Assembly: GCF_963678635.1 (NCBI RefSeq)
Contig: NC_087062.1
Span: 50,854,178-50,918,177, forward strand
DNA length: 64,000 nt
Direction of reading: 5' to 3'
Origin: Symsagittifera roscoffensis
Taxonomy: Eukaryota > Xenacoelomorpha > Acoela > Convolutidae
Below are positions 12,380 to 24,189 of the stretch, piece by piece; position 1 is the stretch's first letter, and every line of letters starts with the position of its first letter. The position numbers and the translations under genes are program-made. The notes beneath the pieces were generated by a model that ran no database searches, was not told the DNA's origin, and saw nothing but the letters and a program-made list of their open reading frames with translations.

Positions 12380-13366
12380 TTCGTTCCACGGGACGGATTC
12401 AAGGCTCAGTCGAAATCAGTTTTAAAATAAAGCATCCCGTTATCTTAGATTCTCGTCACTTAATGTTGTAATGTTTCTGGGGCATCGCCCACAACCATCA
12501 ACACTTGGATGATTTGCGGTACATAGTACGTAAGGGGCATGTGGAGTTTAGTCTGTGAATGACCCTACGTTATGAAGAATTTTTTTTGTCTGAAGCATAC
12601 ACCAGGCAAGCACGTTACATGTGTCTGAAATGCCATATCTACTGTTCTCAGGCTTTTCCTATTATTTTATCCGAAAAACTGAACAAAATCCTTTTTTTGC
12701 TAAAAAAGTGGAAACGCTAGGTGAGGGCAGATATCTGCATTTCAAAGCCTGAAAAAAAGGTCTTTTTCTAGGATTTTGAACAAAAACAATATTAACAACT
12801 GTGGCCTAAACGGAAATAAAATCTCTTGGCGCGCCGCAGTGATGTTTTTCGGAAAGGTTAGTGCGCAGTTGCAAATGTGTTTTCGCAAGTTAACGGTTGA
12901 GGTTTTGTCGACCACTTTTTGTTCATTGGAGCAATCATTACAAACCCGTCCAATATCGCCTGTTAGTCTCGATTCCACTAAATTTGAAGCGTTTTCTCCT
13001 GCTTGAGCCTTCAGTTAGTTTTTCGTCGCTAACACTTGATGAAAATTTTGACAACCGGAAGCGCTATGTTGGAACACAAGCTTATGCAAAAGCTAACTGG
13101 CAGCGTTGGCCGAAGGAGTATCTTCCTTCTTTCAACAAGCGCTCGAAATGGTATGCCCATTCGATTCGCGATTTACGAACTGGTAACCTCGTCTGGAACC
13201 TCGATCCCAGCAGCCCTCCTGGGCACTACACTTTAGGCCGAGTAACTGATTTGCACTACATTAAAGAAAAGTTCGCTCGCTTCGCAACTGTTTGAACCCT
13301 ATTGGACCAATTAGTAAGGCACCTCCTCAAATTTGCTCCGATCCTCACTCTTCGAGAGTTGAAGAT
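12380..13366 (+). pseudogene. BEL/Pao integrase remnant with an inserted block (copy A)
   Basis: The N-terminal zinc-binding region survives as KHPVILDSRH (about 12,430-12,460) followed by AHNHQHLDDL. From about 12,620 to 12,800 the integrase is interrupted by an AT-rich block (GTGTCTGAAATGCC...AATATTAACAACTG) that replaces the catalytic DNG region. The frame after it gives SERLVRS, then RKLTVE...TRPISPV, NRKRYVGTQAYAKANWQRW, KEYLPSFNKRSKW and GHYTLGRV, the integrase C-terminal part. The C-terminal ORF 12,897-13,295 is the most intact piece. The gene end is near 13,350. TGTTGCTGGGCGGATAA at 13,366 looks like an LTR start. Confidence 0.75.
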
Positions 13367-13711
13367 GTTGCTGGGCGGATAATGTTAATAAACGTTTGGA
13401 CTATTGTTGCATTTAATACAAGGACAGTATTGAAGCGTATACGCAGTGCAATCCATCGGGTTTGGCGCAGGTTCGAACCCCGCCTATGTCGTTTTCTTCT
13501 TGAAGACTCTACTATCAGCTGATTTTGATGGATCATAAAATATACGCTCCTTAACCGGGTTCGAAAACCCCAAAAACCTCTTTTGTTAATCTTAGCAACT
13601 GGAAAAAGTTCAAAAAACGAAATTGGCCGAACTTGATTGGATGATTTTTGTCTGTCGAAAACCGTATTTTGCCAATGCGTGAACGCGATCGAAATTCGGT
13701 GGTGATTCAAA
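13366..13711 (+). repeat. IN-to-gag spacer, probable LTR and leader (copy A/B junction)
   Basis: The sequence starts with TGTTGCTGGG directly after the integrase tail, as BEL LTRs commonly do. It includes the B-box-like GGTTCGAACCC (13,470-13,480) preceded by TTTGGCGCA, where TGG could be the first bases of a primer-binding site. Equivalent spacers lie at about 17,530-17,896, 19,890-20,241 and 22,480-22,862; the one at about 26,600-26,682 has an internal deletion that removes the B box. Confidence 0.45.
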
Positions 13712-14047
13712 TTGCCTATCTTTATCCGAAATACAGTTCTTAAAGTTTTGGTTGAAAAGCGCGTCTTTTGTCAGCACAGGAAAGAAGCATTGGAACTGCG
13801 GATAGGGACATACAGTTTGAAAAGCGCGTTTTTGTCAGCACAGAAAGGAAGCATGGGGACGTCGGACAGGGCATCTCCCGTCCGCGTCATCCAAAACTTT
13901 AAGTGTAAAAAACATCATTTGAGCGAATGCTTCTTTCACCAAAAAGTTTGGAGAAAAGAATGGGTATATCAGATAAGAGTTTCAGGCCTCGTAAAAAAGC
14001 CCTTAATTAACAAAGTAACTTTGATTACTAAGCCGAACTGTGCGTAG
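13712..14047 (+). pseudogene. Repeated Gag-like block with possible zinc knuckle (copy B)
   Basis: The ORF contains an internal duplication (FCQHRKEALE and FLSAQKGSM parts, about 70 bp apart) and then NFKCKKHHLSECFFHQK, which resembles the first Cys/His knuckle of BEL Gag. The same block recurs at 17,897-18,142, 20,242-20,535, 22,863-23,082 and 26,683-26,946 with the same order. Its place ahead of the FDF-DWLKE segment at 15,100 is opposite to the usual Gag order, so either the copy is rearranged or the knuckle call is wrong. One frame stays open, but no initiator context or full gene is visible. Confidence 0.4.
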
Positions 14048-15100
14048 GATAGGCATACATTTTGGTGTGCGTGAGCGGGTCTCTGCAATCCAAAAACAGA
14101 TCTCTAAACATGTGAAAATTGCCTCCGTACGATCAAAGAAAACCAACGATCAAAAAAGATCGAAAAAGAACATAATCTTTGTTGTGGAATCCACGTGAAA
14201 ATTGAAAAGTTATGCTTGCTCGCAAAAAAGTATGGCGGAAGGCCAGAAAACGGCAGAAATGTGTCTGAAATGCCCATATCCACTGTTCTCAAGTTTTTTC
14301 AATCAATTTAAGCAAAAAACTGAACAAAGTCCTTTTTTGCTAAAAAAAAACTGGTAACGCTAGGTGAGAGCAGATATCTGCAATTCATAGCCTGAATCGA
14401 AATTTTTTTTTTGATTTTTTAAGGAAAACAATATTAATATAACTGCCCTAGAATACCGCAGATCTGGAAACATCTGCCTTCTCCATCATCTTAAATCAAA
14501 AACACCATATGAAAGATAAGTTAGTCTTTTCTAGCTAAAAATGGCGGGGAAGCCCTGAGATTCGCAGAATTGTGATTCAGGCCATGAAACGCAAAATACA
14601 CACACACGCACACATCTGCTGTTCCCCTGCATTTTCATTCTTTTTCTCTATTTTTATAGGAAGTGGCCATGAGGTGGCCATTTTACTGATTTAAACAGAT
14701 TTTGCGCCGTATTTTGCCTTGTTATAGCGCTGCTTTTTTAAACTAACAAATCACCATTCTTGTGTGTACAGCCTTATTTTTTTTTTGGCTGTGGTCTTTC
14801 ATTGTTTATATCTGAAAAAGCAGAAGAAGGGTTGTTTGCATATTTGAAGTGGAGCTGATAGTTCTGAGTATAACCTGCACAGTAGAAGAGTAGTATGTTT
14901 GAACTGGATGGAACTGGGATCCTCGTCAAAGACACGTGAGTCAGAATAACTGTGCAAAATTGTTATTTCAAACAGATTCTGCGCCTTCTTAGGTAACAAA
15001 ATTCAAATTGACATCAATCTTACATTTCACTACCAATAGGTTTTTTCACAAACAAAAAACTTATCGTAAAGGTAAATATTATCATACTTTTGAGAAAAAA
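14048..15100. repeat. Noncoding repeat block inside the BEL units
   Basis: The block contains GTGTCTGAAATGCC, GGTAACGCTAGGTGAGAGCAGA, GAAACATCTGCCTTCTCCATC, a short (CA)n, CTGCTGTTCCCCTGC, and TGGAACTGGGATCCTCGTC with CACGTGAGTC. The series recurs in the same order at 20,580-21,560, 23,140-24,125 and 27,320-27,960. It sits where the middle of gag should be. No protein can be read. It may be a non-autonomous insertion that was co-amplified with the BEL fragments. Confidence 0.6.
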
Positions 15101-15600
15101 ACGTTGCCCTATACTCTTTGATTTCTACGATTGGTTGAAAGAAAACGCTGAAAAGCAGGGAAACGCCGAAAAGAAAAAAATGCCACCCGAGTTTTGCATC
15201 CAGTTCATTGCCGAACAAATTTGATTATCCTTAAAGCCCGCAGTGCGCTATTAAACATCTGCTATGGGTTCTCAAGGTCCCAAAGGAAAAAAACTGTACT
15301 CAAATGGCGAAGTTTTACGCAGAAGAAACATGTGTTCCAGCGTAAAAACGGAACACCAAGCGGACCACCAAGCGGACATCATGTGTTCCGTATTCGCCCG
15401 AAGGCTAGGATATGCACTACACCTATTTAGTGTTCTCCTGCATGGTGCAGACAGCTTTTTTCTCCTCGAAAGGAAAAAAACAAGTCTTCTACCTGCACAA
15501 AAAGCCGACAGAAAGTCAACGTCGTTTTTTTTTCCGCATCCGTTTAGGTTGTTAAAGGTCTTCTCTAGATTGCTGAGCTAAGTGTGTCAACTGGGTCAAA
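15100..15600 (+). pseudogene. Gag C-terminal and zinc-knuckle remnant (copy B)
   Basis: FDFYDWLKENAEKQGNAEKK (about 15,117-15,177) is the end of the Gag domain. MAKFYAEE and the HVF...PKARI stretch (about 15,300-15,410) are the knuckle region, and LLHGAD lies near 15,440. Compared with copy A an extra GGACCACCAAGC-like repeat has been added near 15,355-15,370. The protease domain is missing; the sequence jumps to RT at about 15,625. Confidence 0.55.
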
Positions 15601-16130
15601 AACCAATGAAGCTCTCATTTTGGGTAATTCCACTACGGAAGTGGAAGTGTTTCAGTACAACCGGCATGTTTTCGGTGCCCAGAACTCCCCGACGTGAGCA
15701 AACTTCGCACTTCAGCGCACAGCTAGGGATAAAGCTGAAAATTTTCCTGAAGCATCTAAAGCAATTTTTACTAGGTTCTAAATGGATGATTACCTCGGTT
15801 GAGTCAAGTTTTGAGACGACGCATTGAAAAAAGCAAGGATAAGGTGAACCCTCATAAAATGGGGGAATTGAGTCTAACCAAATATTCTAGCAACGCTCCA
15901 GCTATTTAAAAGAAGTTGAATTCCTCATTTGATGTACATGCAAAATTAAAGTACATTGTGAGTGCTAGTGACCACTTGAAGTCGTATATGTTGTAGTTAA
16001 TGGCACCATGGAAATGATATTCTGTTGTTTGTCATGGGGTTAACCATGAGCTCCAAACATCAGTTATGTAACAAATTGTTCGGAGTTTTGTTTCATCGAT
16101 CTTCGATTTTATTGATTTGGTGGTTCCCTA
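15600..16130 (+). pseudogene. BEL/Pao RT remnant (copy B)
   Basis: The segment starts at the palm region VSVQPACF/FQYNRHVFGAQNSPT (about 15,640-15,695), with the same TGA after SPT (15,695-15,697) as in copies A and E. The MDDYLG box is at 15,782-15,799 with the same upstream stop in place of Tyr. Thumb residues (AKLKYIVSASDHLK) follow at about 15,935-15,980. The front half of RT is absent. Confidence 0.7.
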
Positions 16131-16640
16131 AAAGGTAAGGGACCGCCTGCTTCTTAAGGACAAGAACATTTGTCGCACAACTGGGCAACAATGAAATGGT
16201 CCCTTAATAGTAGCGCTTCAGAAGCAACTCAATGAGTGGCATTGAAACCTGTTTAACTTAGGCGAAACTTTCAATCCCCTGTGCTACTTCAGTAAACCAT
16301 TTCATCAAGTTGAGCTCCATATGTTCGGGGATAGCTCGAAAATTGTATTTTGCCTGGTTGCTTTTCTTCGTGCCGGCGTTATTGAGACTGAAAAAACTGA
16401 ACTTTTCTTCGTGTTTCGTATGGCAAGGATAGCACCATCGAAATTTTTTTCCCTTCCAAAGGCACTTTCAACCAATGAAATTGGCATCTTTTCTGCGGAC
16501 CGATAGCACCGCGGTGCTACAATGGCTTCACTTTAACGATTATTTACCGACTTGTGTAGCAAACCGTGTTTGTGAAAGAAAAAACCTCACCACTGTGGAT
16601 CAAAGGTTTCCTGTAAAAGAAGGAAATAACCCCGCGTAAA
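16130..16640 (+). pseudogene. BEL/Pao connection and RNase H remnant (copy B)
   Basis: RDRLLLKDKNI, TGQQ, LNEWH and VELHMFGDSS (about 16,138-16,333) form the RT-RNaseH connection, with the first RNaseH Asp in GDSS. The frame then carries VFCLVAFLRAGV. The second block, around 16,490-16,620, is frame-shifted but parallels DSTAVLQWLH...VDQWF of copy E. Confidence 0.65.
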
Positions 16641-16689
16641 TTGGGACACGCCGAAATCCGACGGAACGCCTTAAAGTAAACATTTGGGT

Positions 16690-17580
16690 CAGGGGTCCGA
16701 GCTTCCTGTAAGGCAATGTGTCGCCTTTCAAAGCATAGACAATCATAGACAATTCACCTTCATGACTACACTGCCGTACACATCGATACTATTCCGCCTA
16801 TGGACACCGACTCTTGCATCACGAAGATTGAAAGATGTATCGCCGTCGTACGCGAAGTATTATATGGTCAGACAACGGTACCAGTTTCGTTAGAGCTGAG
16901 AAAGAACTTCTGCTTTGCATAGAGAGTTGGAACGGACAAGCTCCAGCTTCGTTAGTGCATCAGGGGCCCCAATGGAAACACAATCCTCTTGGCGTGCCAC
17001 ATCATGGTGGCTTTTTTCGGAAAGGTTAGTGCGCATTTGCAAATGTGTTTTCTACGCAAACATTGGTTCGCAAGTTAACGGATGAGGTTTCGTCGACCAT
17101 ATTTTGTTCAGTGAAGCAACCTTTACAAACCCGTCCAATAACGCCTGGTCGTCTCGATTTCACTGAATTAGAAGCATCTTCTCCTCAGTTATTTTCAACT
17201 CAGTTATTTTTTCGTCGCCAACACTTGATGAAAATTTTGACCACCGCAAGCGTTATGTTGGAACACAAGCTTATGCAAAAGCCAATTGGCAGCGTTGGCA
17301 GAGGGAGTATCTCCTTTCCTCGAACAAGCGATCGAAATGGCATGCCGATTCCAGCCGCGATTTACGAACTGGTAACCTCATCTGGAACATCGATCCCTGC
17401 AGCCGTCATGGGCACTACACTTTAGGTCGTGTAACTGATTAGCACTACGTTAAAGATAAGCTCGCTCACTTCGCAAATGTTACGACCCTATCGGGCCAAT
17501 TAGTAAGGCCCCTCTTCAAAAGTGTTCCGGATCTCACCTCTTCGGGATTGAGGGTGTGGCTGGGAAAATAATGTCAATAA
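16690..17580 (+). pseudogene. BEL/Pao integrase remnant (copy B)
   Basis: 16,740-17,029 includes HIDTIPPMDTDSCITKIERC and, in another frame, WSDNGTSFVRAEKELLLCIE with PHHGGF, the catalytic core around the second Asp. The frame then shifts through ERLVRS to TLDENFDHRKRYVGTQAY, KRSKWHADSSRDLRTGNLVW and GHYTLGRV (to about 17,430). The first catalytic Asp region is deleted because RNaseH is joined directly to HIDT. The DNG motif and the following Glu region are preserved in sequence but not in one frame. Confidence 0.75.
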
Positions 17581-17896
17581 AAGTTTGGACTATACTTGCA
17601 TTTAAAACAAGGAGAGTATTGACGCGTATACGCAGTGCAATCCAGCGGGTTTGGCGCAGGTTCGAACCCCACTTAGGTCGTTTCCTTCGTGAAACTCAAC
17701 TATGAGCCGATTTTGGCTGATCGTCAAATATACGCTCCTTAACCGGGTTCGAAAACCCAAAAACCTTTTTTTATGCTTATCAACTGGAAATATTTCATAA
17801 AACGGAATTGGCCTAACTTGAAAGAAAGATTTTCGTCTGTCAAAAACCGTGTTTTGCCAAAGCGTTAACGCGATTGAAAGTCGGTGGTGATTTAAA

Positions 17897-18142
17897 TTGA
17901 CTATCTTCATCCGAAATACAGTTTTTAAAGTTTTGGTTGAAAAGCGCGTCTTTTGTCAGCACAGGAATGAAGCATTGGAACAGCGGATAGGGGCATACAG
18001 TTTGAAAAGCGCGTTTTTGTCAGCACAGAAAGGAAGCATGGGATCGTCTGACAGGGCATCTCCGGTCCGCGCCATCCAAAACTTTAAGTGTAAAAAACAT
18101 TATTTGAGCGAATGCTTCTTTCACCAAAAGTATGTCAGATAA
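17897..18142 (+). pseudogene. Repeated Gag-like block (copy C)
   Basis: This is the same block as 13,712-14,047, including the internal duplication and FKCKKHYLSECFFHQK. It ends early because a short deletion after HQK removes the WRKEW segment. From about 18,400 it runs straight into the AT-rich block and the integrase tail, so gag, PR, RT and RNaseH are absent from this unit. Confidence 0.4.
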
Positions 18143-18599
18143 GAGTTTCAGGCCTCGCAAAAAAAGCCCTAAATTAACAAAGTAACTTTGATTACGAAGC
18201 CGAACTGTGCGTTGGATAGGCACGCATTTTGGTATGCGTGTGTGGGTCTCTGCAATCTAAAAACAGGTCTTCAAACATGTGAAAATTGTGTCCGAACGAT
18301 CAAAGAAAACCAACGAACAAAAAATATCGAACAAGAACAAAATCTTAGTTGCGGAACCCGCGTAAAAATTAAAAAGTAATGCTTGCTCGCTAAAAAGTAT
18401 GGTGCACGGCCATGGAACGGTAGAAATGTGTCTGAAATGCCATATCTACTGTTCTCAGGCTTTTCCTATCATTTTATCCAAAAAACTGAACAAAATCCTT
18501 TTTTTGCTAAAAAAGTGGAAACGCTAGGTGAGGGCAGATATCTGCATTTCAAAGCCTGAAACAAAAAGGTCTTTTTCTAGGATTTTGAAAAAAAACAAT

Positions 18600-19920
18600 A
18601 TTAACAACTGTGGCCTAAACGGAAATAAAATCTCTTGGCGCACCGCGGTGATGTTTTTCGGAAAGGTTAGTGCGCAGTTGCGAATGTGTTTTCGCAAGTT
18701 AACGGTTGAGATTTTGTCGACCACGTTTTGTTCATTGGAGCAATCATTACAAACCCGTCCAATAACGTCTGTTGGTCTCAATTCCACTGAATTTGAAGCG
18801 TTTTCTCCTGCTTGAGCCTTCAGTTAGTTTTTCTTCGCTAACACTTGATGAAAATTTTGACAACCGGAAGCGCTATGTTGAAACACAAGCTTATGCATGA
18901 GCTAACTGGCAGCGTTGGCGGAAGGAGTATCTTCCTTTTTTCAACAAGCGCTCGAAATGGCATGCCCATTCGATTCGCGATTTACGACACGCGGAAATCC
19001 GACGGAACGCCTAAAAGTAAACAATTGGGTCAGGGGTCCGAGCTTCCTGTAAGGCAATGTGTCGCCTTTCAAAGCATAGACAATCATAGACAATTCACCT
19101 TCATGACTACACTGCCGTACACATCGATACTATTCCGCCTATGGACACCGACTCTTGCATCACGAAGATTGAAAGATGTATCGCCGTCGTACGCGAAGTA
19201 TTATGTGGTCAGACAACGGTACCAGTTTCGTTAGAGCTGAGAAAGAACTTCTGCTTTGCATAGAGAGTTGGAACGGACAAGCTCCAGCTTCGTTAGTGCA
19301 TCAGGGGCCCCAATGGAAACACAATCCTCTTGGCGTGCCACATCATGGTGGCTTTTTTCGGAAAGGTTAGTGCGCATTTGCAAATGTGTTTTGTACGCAA
19401 ACATTGGTTCGCAAGTTAACGGATGAGGTTTCGTCGACCATATTTTGTTCAGTGAAGCAACCTTTACAAACCCGTCCAAAAACGCCTGGTCGTCTCGATT
19501 CCATTGAATTAGAAGCATCTTCTCCTCAGTTATTTTCAACTCAGTTATTTTTTCGTCGCCAACACTTGATGAAAATTTTGACCACCGCAAGCGCTATGTT
19601 GGAACACAGGCTTATGCAAAAGCCAAATGGCAGCGTTGGCAGAAGGAGTATCTCCTTTCCTTGAACAAGCGATCGAAATGCCATGCCGATTCCAGCCGCG
19701 ATTTACGAACTGGTAACCTCGTCTGGAACATCGATCCCTGCAGCCGTCAAGGGCACTACACTTTAGGTCGTGTAACTGATTTGCACTACATTAAAGAAAA
19801 GTTCGCTCGCTTTGCAACTGTTTGAACCCTATCGGACCAATTCGTAAGGCACCTCTTCAAAATTGCTCCGATCCTCACTCTTCGAGGGTTGAAGATGTTG
19901 CTGGGCGGATAATGTTAATA
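18600..19920 (+). pseudogene. Two fused integrase fragments (copy C)
   Basis: 18,600-18,985 repeats the copy A integrase tail (RKLTVE, TRPI, RKRY) and stops inside SIRDLR. At about 18,988 it jumps back to the linker CGNPTER, so that 18,990-19,760 runs again through HIDTIPPMD, the WSDNG core (19,200-19,240), the C-terminal part and GHYTLGRV. A unit with integrase tail plus whole integrase cannot arise by simple retrotransposition. It marks unequal recombination between neighbouring copies; the junction is near 18,987. Confidence 0.7.
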
Positions 19921-20241
19921 AACGTTTGGACTATAGTTGCATTTAATACAAGGACAGTTTTGAAGCGTATACGCAGTGCAATCCATCGGGTTTGGCGCAG
20001 GTTCGAACCCCGCCTATGTCGTTTCCTTCTTGAAGACTCTACTATCAGCTGATTTTGATGGATTATAAAATATACGCTCCTTAACCGGGTTCGAAAACCC
20101 CAAAAACCTCTTTTGTTAATCTTAGCAACTGGAAAAATTTCAAAAAACGAAATTGGCCGAACTTGATTGGATGATTTTCGTCTGTCGAAAACCGTATTTT
20201 GCCAAAGCGTGAACGCGATCGAAATTCGGTGGTAATTAAAA

Positions 20242-20535
20242 TTGCCTATCTTTATCCGAAATACAGTTTTTAAAGTTTTGGTTGAAAAGCGCGTCTTTTT
20301 TCAGCACAGGAAAAAAGCATTGGAACTGCGGATAGGGGCATACAGTTTGAAAAGCTCGTTTTTGTCAGCACAGAAAGGAAGCATGGGGACGTCGGACAGG
20401 GCATCTCCCGTCCGAGCCATCCAAAACTTTAAGTGTAAAAAACATTATTTGAGCGAATGCTTCTTTCACCAAAAAGTTTGGAGAAAAGAATGGGTATATC
20501 AGATAAGAGTTTCAGGCCTCGCAAAAAAGCCCTAA
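20242..20535 (+). pseudogene. Repeated Gag-like block (copy D)
   Basis: Same content as in copies B and C, with KCKKHYLSECFFHQKVWRK and then the noncoding repeat block to about 21,560. The unit then joins, at about 21,563, to a second run of the AATCCAAAAACAGGTC sequence and the AT-rich block before integrase. Confidence 0.4.
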
Positions 20536-21919
20536 ATTAACAAAGTAACTTTGATTACTAAACCGAACTGTGCGTAGGATAGGCATACATTTTGGTGTGC
20601 GTGAGTGGGTCTCTGCAATCCAAAAACAGATCTCTAAACATGTGAAAATTGTGTCCGAACGATCAGAGAAAACCAACGATCAAAAAAGATCGAAAAACAA
20701 CATAATCTTTGTTGTGGAATCCACGTGAAAACTAAAAAGTTATGCTTGCTCGTCAAAAAGTATGGTGGACGGCCAAGAAACGGCAGAAATGTGTCTGAAA
20801 TGCCCATATCCACTGTTCTCAAGTTTTTCCAATCAATTTAAGCAAAAAACTGACCAAAGTTCTTTTTTGCTAAAAAAAAAAACTGGTAACGCTAGGTGAG
20901 AGCAGATATCTGCAATTCATAGCCTGGAACAAAAAATTTTTTTTTGAATTTTTGAGGAAAACAATATTAATTTAACTGCCCTAGAATACCGCAGATCTGG
21001 AAACATCTGCCTTCTCCATCATCTTAAACTAAAAACACCAAATAAAAAATAAGTTAGTCTTTTCTAGCTAAAAAAGGCGGGGAAGCCCTGAGATTCGCAG
21101 AATTGTGATTCAGGCCATGAAGTGCAAAATACATACACACGCACACATCTGCTGTTCCCCTGCATTTTCTTTCTTTTTCTCTATTTTTATAGGACGTGGC
21201 CATGAGGTGGCCATTTTACTGATTTCAACAGATTTTGCGCCGTATTTTGCCTTGTTATAGCGCTGCTTTTTTAAAAAACAAATCACCAATCTTGTGTGTG
21301 CAGCATTATTTTTTGTTTTTGGTTGTGGTCTTTCATTGTTTAAATCTGAAAAAGCAGAAAAAGGGTTGTTTGCTTATATGAAGTGAAGCTGATAGTTCTG
21401 AGTATAACCTGCACAGTAGAAGAGTAGTATGTTTGAACTGGATGGAACTGGGATCCTCGTCAAAGACACGTGAGTCAAAATAACTGTGCAAAATTGTTAT
21501 TTCAAACAGATTCTGCGCCTTCTTAGGTAACAAAATTCAAATTGACATCAATCTTACGTTTCAATCCAAAAACAGGTCTTCAAACATGTGAAAATTGTGT
21601 CCGAACGATCAAAGAAAACCAACGAACAAAAAATATCGAACAAGAACAAAATCTTAGTTGCGGAACCCGCGTAAAAATTAAAAAAAAAATGCTTGCTCGC
21701 TAAAAAGTATGGTGCACGGCCATTGGAACGGTAGAAATGTGTCTGAAATGCCATATCTATTGTTCTCAGGCTTTTCCTATCATTTTATCCGAAAAACTAA
21801 ACAAAATCCTTTTTTTGCTAAAAAAGTGGAAACGCTAGGTGAGGGCAGATATCTGCATTTCAAAGCCTGAAACAAAAAGGTCTTTTTCTAGGACTTTGAA
21901 CAAAAACAATATTAACAAC

Positions 21920-22500
21920 TGTGGCCTAAACGGAAATAAAATCTCTTGGCGCGCTGCAGTGATGTTTTTCGGAAAGGTTAGTGCGCAGTTGCAAATGTGT
22001 TTTCGCAAGTTAACGGTTGAGATTTTGTCGACCACGTTTTGTTCATTGGAGCAATCATTACAAACCCGTCCAATATCGCCGGTTGGTCTCAATTCCACTG
22101 AATTTGAAGCGTTTTCTCCTGCTTGAGCCTTCAGTTAGTTTTTCGTCGCTAACACTTGATGAAAATTTTGACAACCGGAAGCGCTATGTTGGAACACAAG
22201 CTTATGCAAAAGCTAACTGGCAGCGTTGGCGGAAGGAGTATCTTCCTTCTTTCAACAAGCGCTCGAAATGGCATGCCCATTCGATTCGCGATTTACGAAC
22301 TGGTAACCTCGTCTGGAACCTCGATCCCAGCAGCCCTCCTGGGCACTACACTTTAGATCGAGTAACTGATTTGCACTACATTAAAGAAAAGTCCGCTCGC
22401 TTCGCAACTGTTTGAATCCTATCGGACCAATTAGTAAGGCACCTCTTCAAAATTGCTCCGATCCTCACTCTTCGAGGGTTGAAGATGTTGCTGGGCGGAT
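21920..22500 (+). pseudogene. BEL/Pao integrase C-terminal remnant (copy D)
   Basis: The AT-rich block is followed by ERLVRSCK, RKLTVEILST and TRPISPVGL, and then by the best preserved C-terminal ORF of the array (22,017-22,415) with RYVGTQAYAKANWQRWRKEY, KRSKWHAHSIRDLRTGNLVW and PPGHYTL. The catalytic core before it is missing, exactly as in copy A, which places copies A, C and D in one lineage and B and E in another. Confidence 0.72.
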
Positions 22501-22862
22501 AATGTTAATAAACGTTTGGACTATAGTTGCATTTAATACAAGGACAGTATTGAAGCGTATACGCAGTGCAATCCATCGGGTTTGGCGCAGGTTCGAACCC
22601 CGCCTATGTCGTTTTCTTCTTGAAGACTCTACTATCAGCTGATTTTGATGGATCATAAAATATAGACTCCTTAACCGGGTTCGAAAACTCCAAAAACCTC
22701 TTTTCTCTTTTGTTAATCTTAGCAACTGGAAAAAGTTCAAAACACGGAATTGGCTGAACTTGATTGGATGATTTTCGTCTACCGAAAACCGTTTTTTGCC
22801 AAAGCGTGAACGCGATCGAAATTCGGTGGTGATTCAAATTGCCTATATTTATCCGAAATACA

Positions 22863-23082
22863 GTTTTTAAAGTTTTGGTTGAAAAGCGCGTTTTTGTCAG
22901 CACAGAAAGGAAGCATGGGGACGTCGGACAGGGCATATCCCGTCCGCGCCATCCAAAACTTTAAGTGTAAAAAACATTATTTGTGCGAATGCTTCTTTCA
23001 CCAAAAAGTTTGGAGAAAAGAATGGGTATATCAGATAAGAGTTTCAGGCCCCTCGCAAAAAAGCCCTAAATTAACAAAGTAA
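22863..23082 (+). pseudogene. Repeated Gag-like block (copy E)
   Basis: A shortened form: the first half of the internal duplication is gone, so the block starts at LVEKRVFVSTE-type sequence and goes on to KCKKHYLCECFFHQK. Shortly downstream a 30-bp stretch ending GCCGAACTGTGCGTAGGATA is duplicated in tandem (23,085-23,145), a small fresh rearrangement absent from the other copies. Confidence 0.4.
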
Positions 23083-24189
23083 CTTTGATTACTAAGCCGA
23101 ACTGTGCGTAGGATATTACTAAGCCGAACTGTGCGTAGGATAGGCATACATTTTGGTGTGCGTGAGTGGGTCTCTGCAATCCAAAAACAGATCTCTAAAC
23201 ATGTGAAAATTGTGTCCGAACGATCAAAGAAAACCAACGAACAAAAAATATCGAACAAGAACAAAATCTTAGTTGCGGAACCCGCGTAAAAATTAAAAAA
23301 AAAGGCTTGCTCGCTAAAAAGAGTGGTGCACGGCCATTGGAACGGTAGAAATGTGTCTGAAACGCCCATATCCACTGTTCTCAAGTTTTTCCAATTAATT
23401 TAAGCAAAAAACTGAACAAAGTCCTTTTTTGCTAAAAAAAAAACTGGTAACATCAAGTGAGAGCAGATATCTGCAATTCATAGCCTGAAACAAAAATTTT
23501 TTTTTTTGAATTTTTAAGGAAAAAAAATTAATTTAACTGCCCTAGAATACCGCAGATCTGGAAACATCTGCCTTCTCCATCATCTTAAACCAAAAACACC
23601 AAATAAAAGATAAGTTAGTCTTTTCTAGCTAAAAAGGCGGGGAAGCCCTGAGATTCGCAGAATTGTGATTCAGGCCATGAAATGCAAAATACACACACAC
23701 GCACACATCTGCTGTTCCCCTGCATTTTTTCTTTCTTTTTCTCTATTTTTATAGGACGTGGCCATGAGGTGGCCATTTTACTGATTTTAACAGATTTTGC
23801 GCCGTATTTTGCCTTGTTATAGCGCTGCTTTTTTAAAATAACAAATCACCAATCTTGTGTGTGCATCATTTTTTTTTGTTTTTGGTTGTGGTCTTTTATT
23901 GTTTATATCTGAAAAAGCAGAAAAAGGGTTGTTTGCTTATTTGAAGTGGAGCTGATAGTTCTGAATATAACCTGCACAGTAGAAGAGTAGTATGTTTGAA
24001 CTGGATGGAACTGGGATCCTCGTCAAAGACACGTGAGTCAGAATAACTGTGCAAAATTGTTATTTCAAACAGATTCTGCGCCTTCTTAGGTAACAAAATT
24101 CAAATTGACATCAATCTTACGTTTCACTACCATTAGATTTTTTCAAAAACAAAAAACTTATCGTAAAGGTAAAAATTATCAAACTTTTG

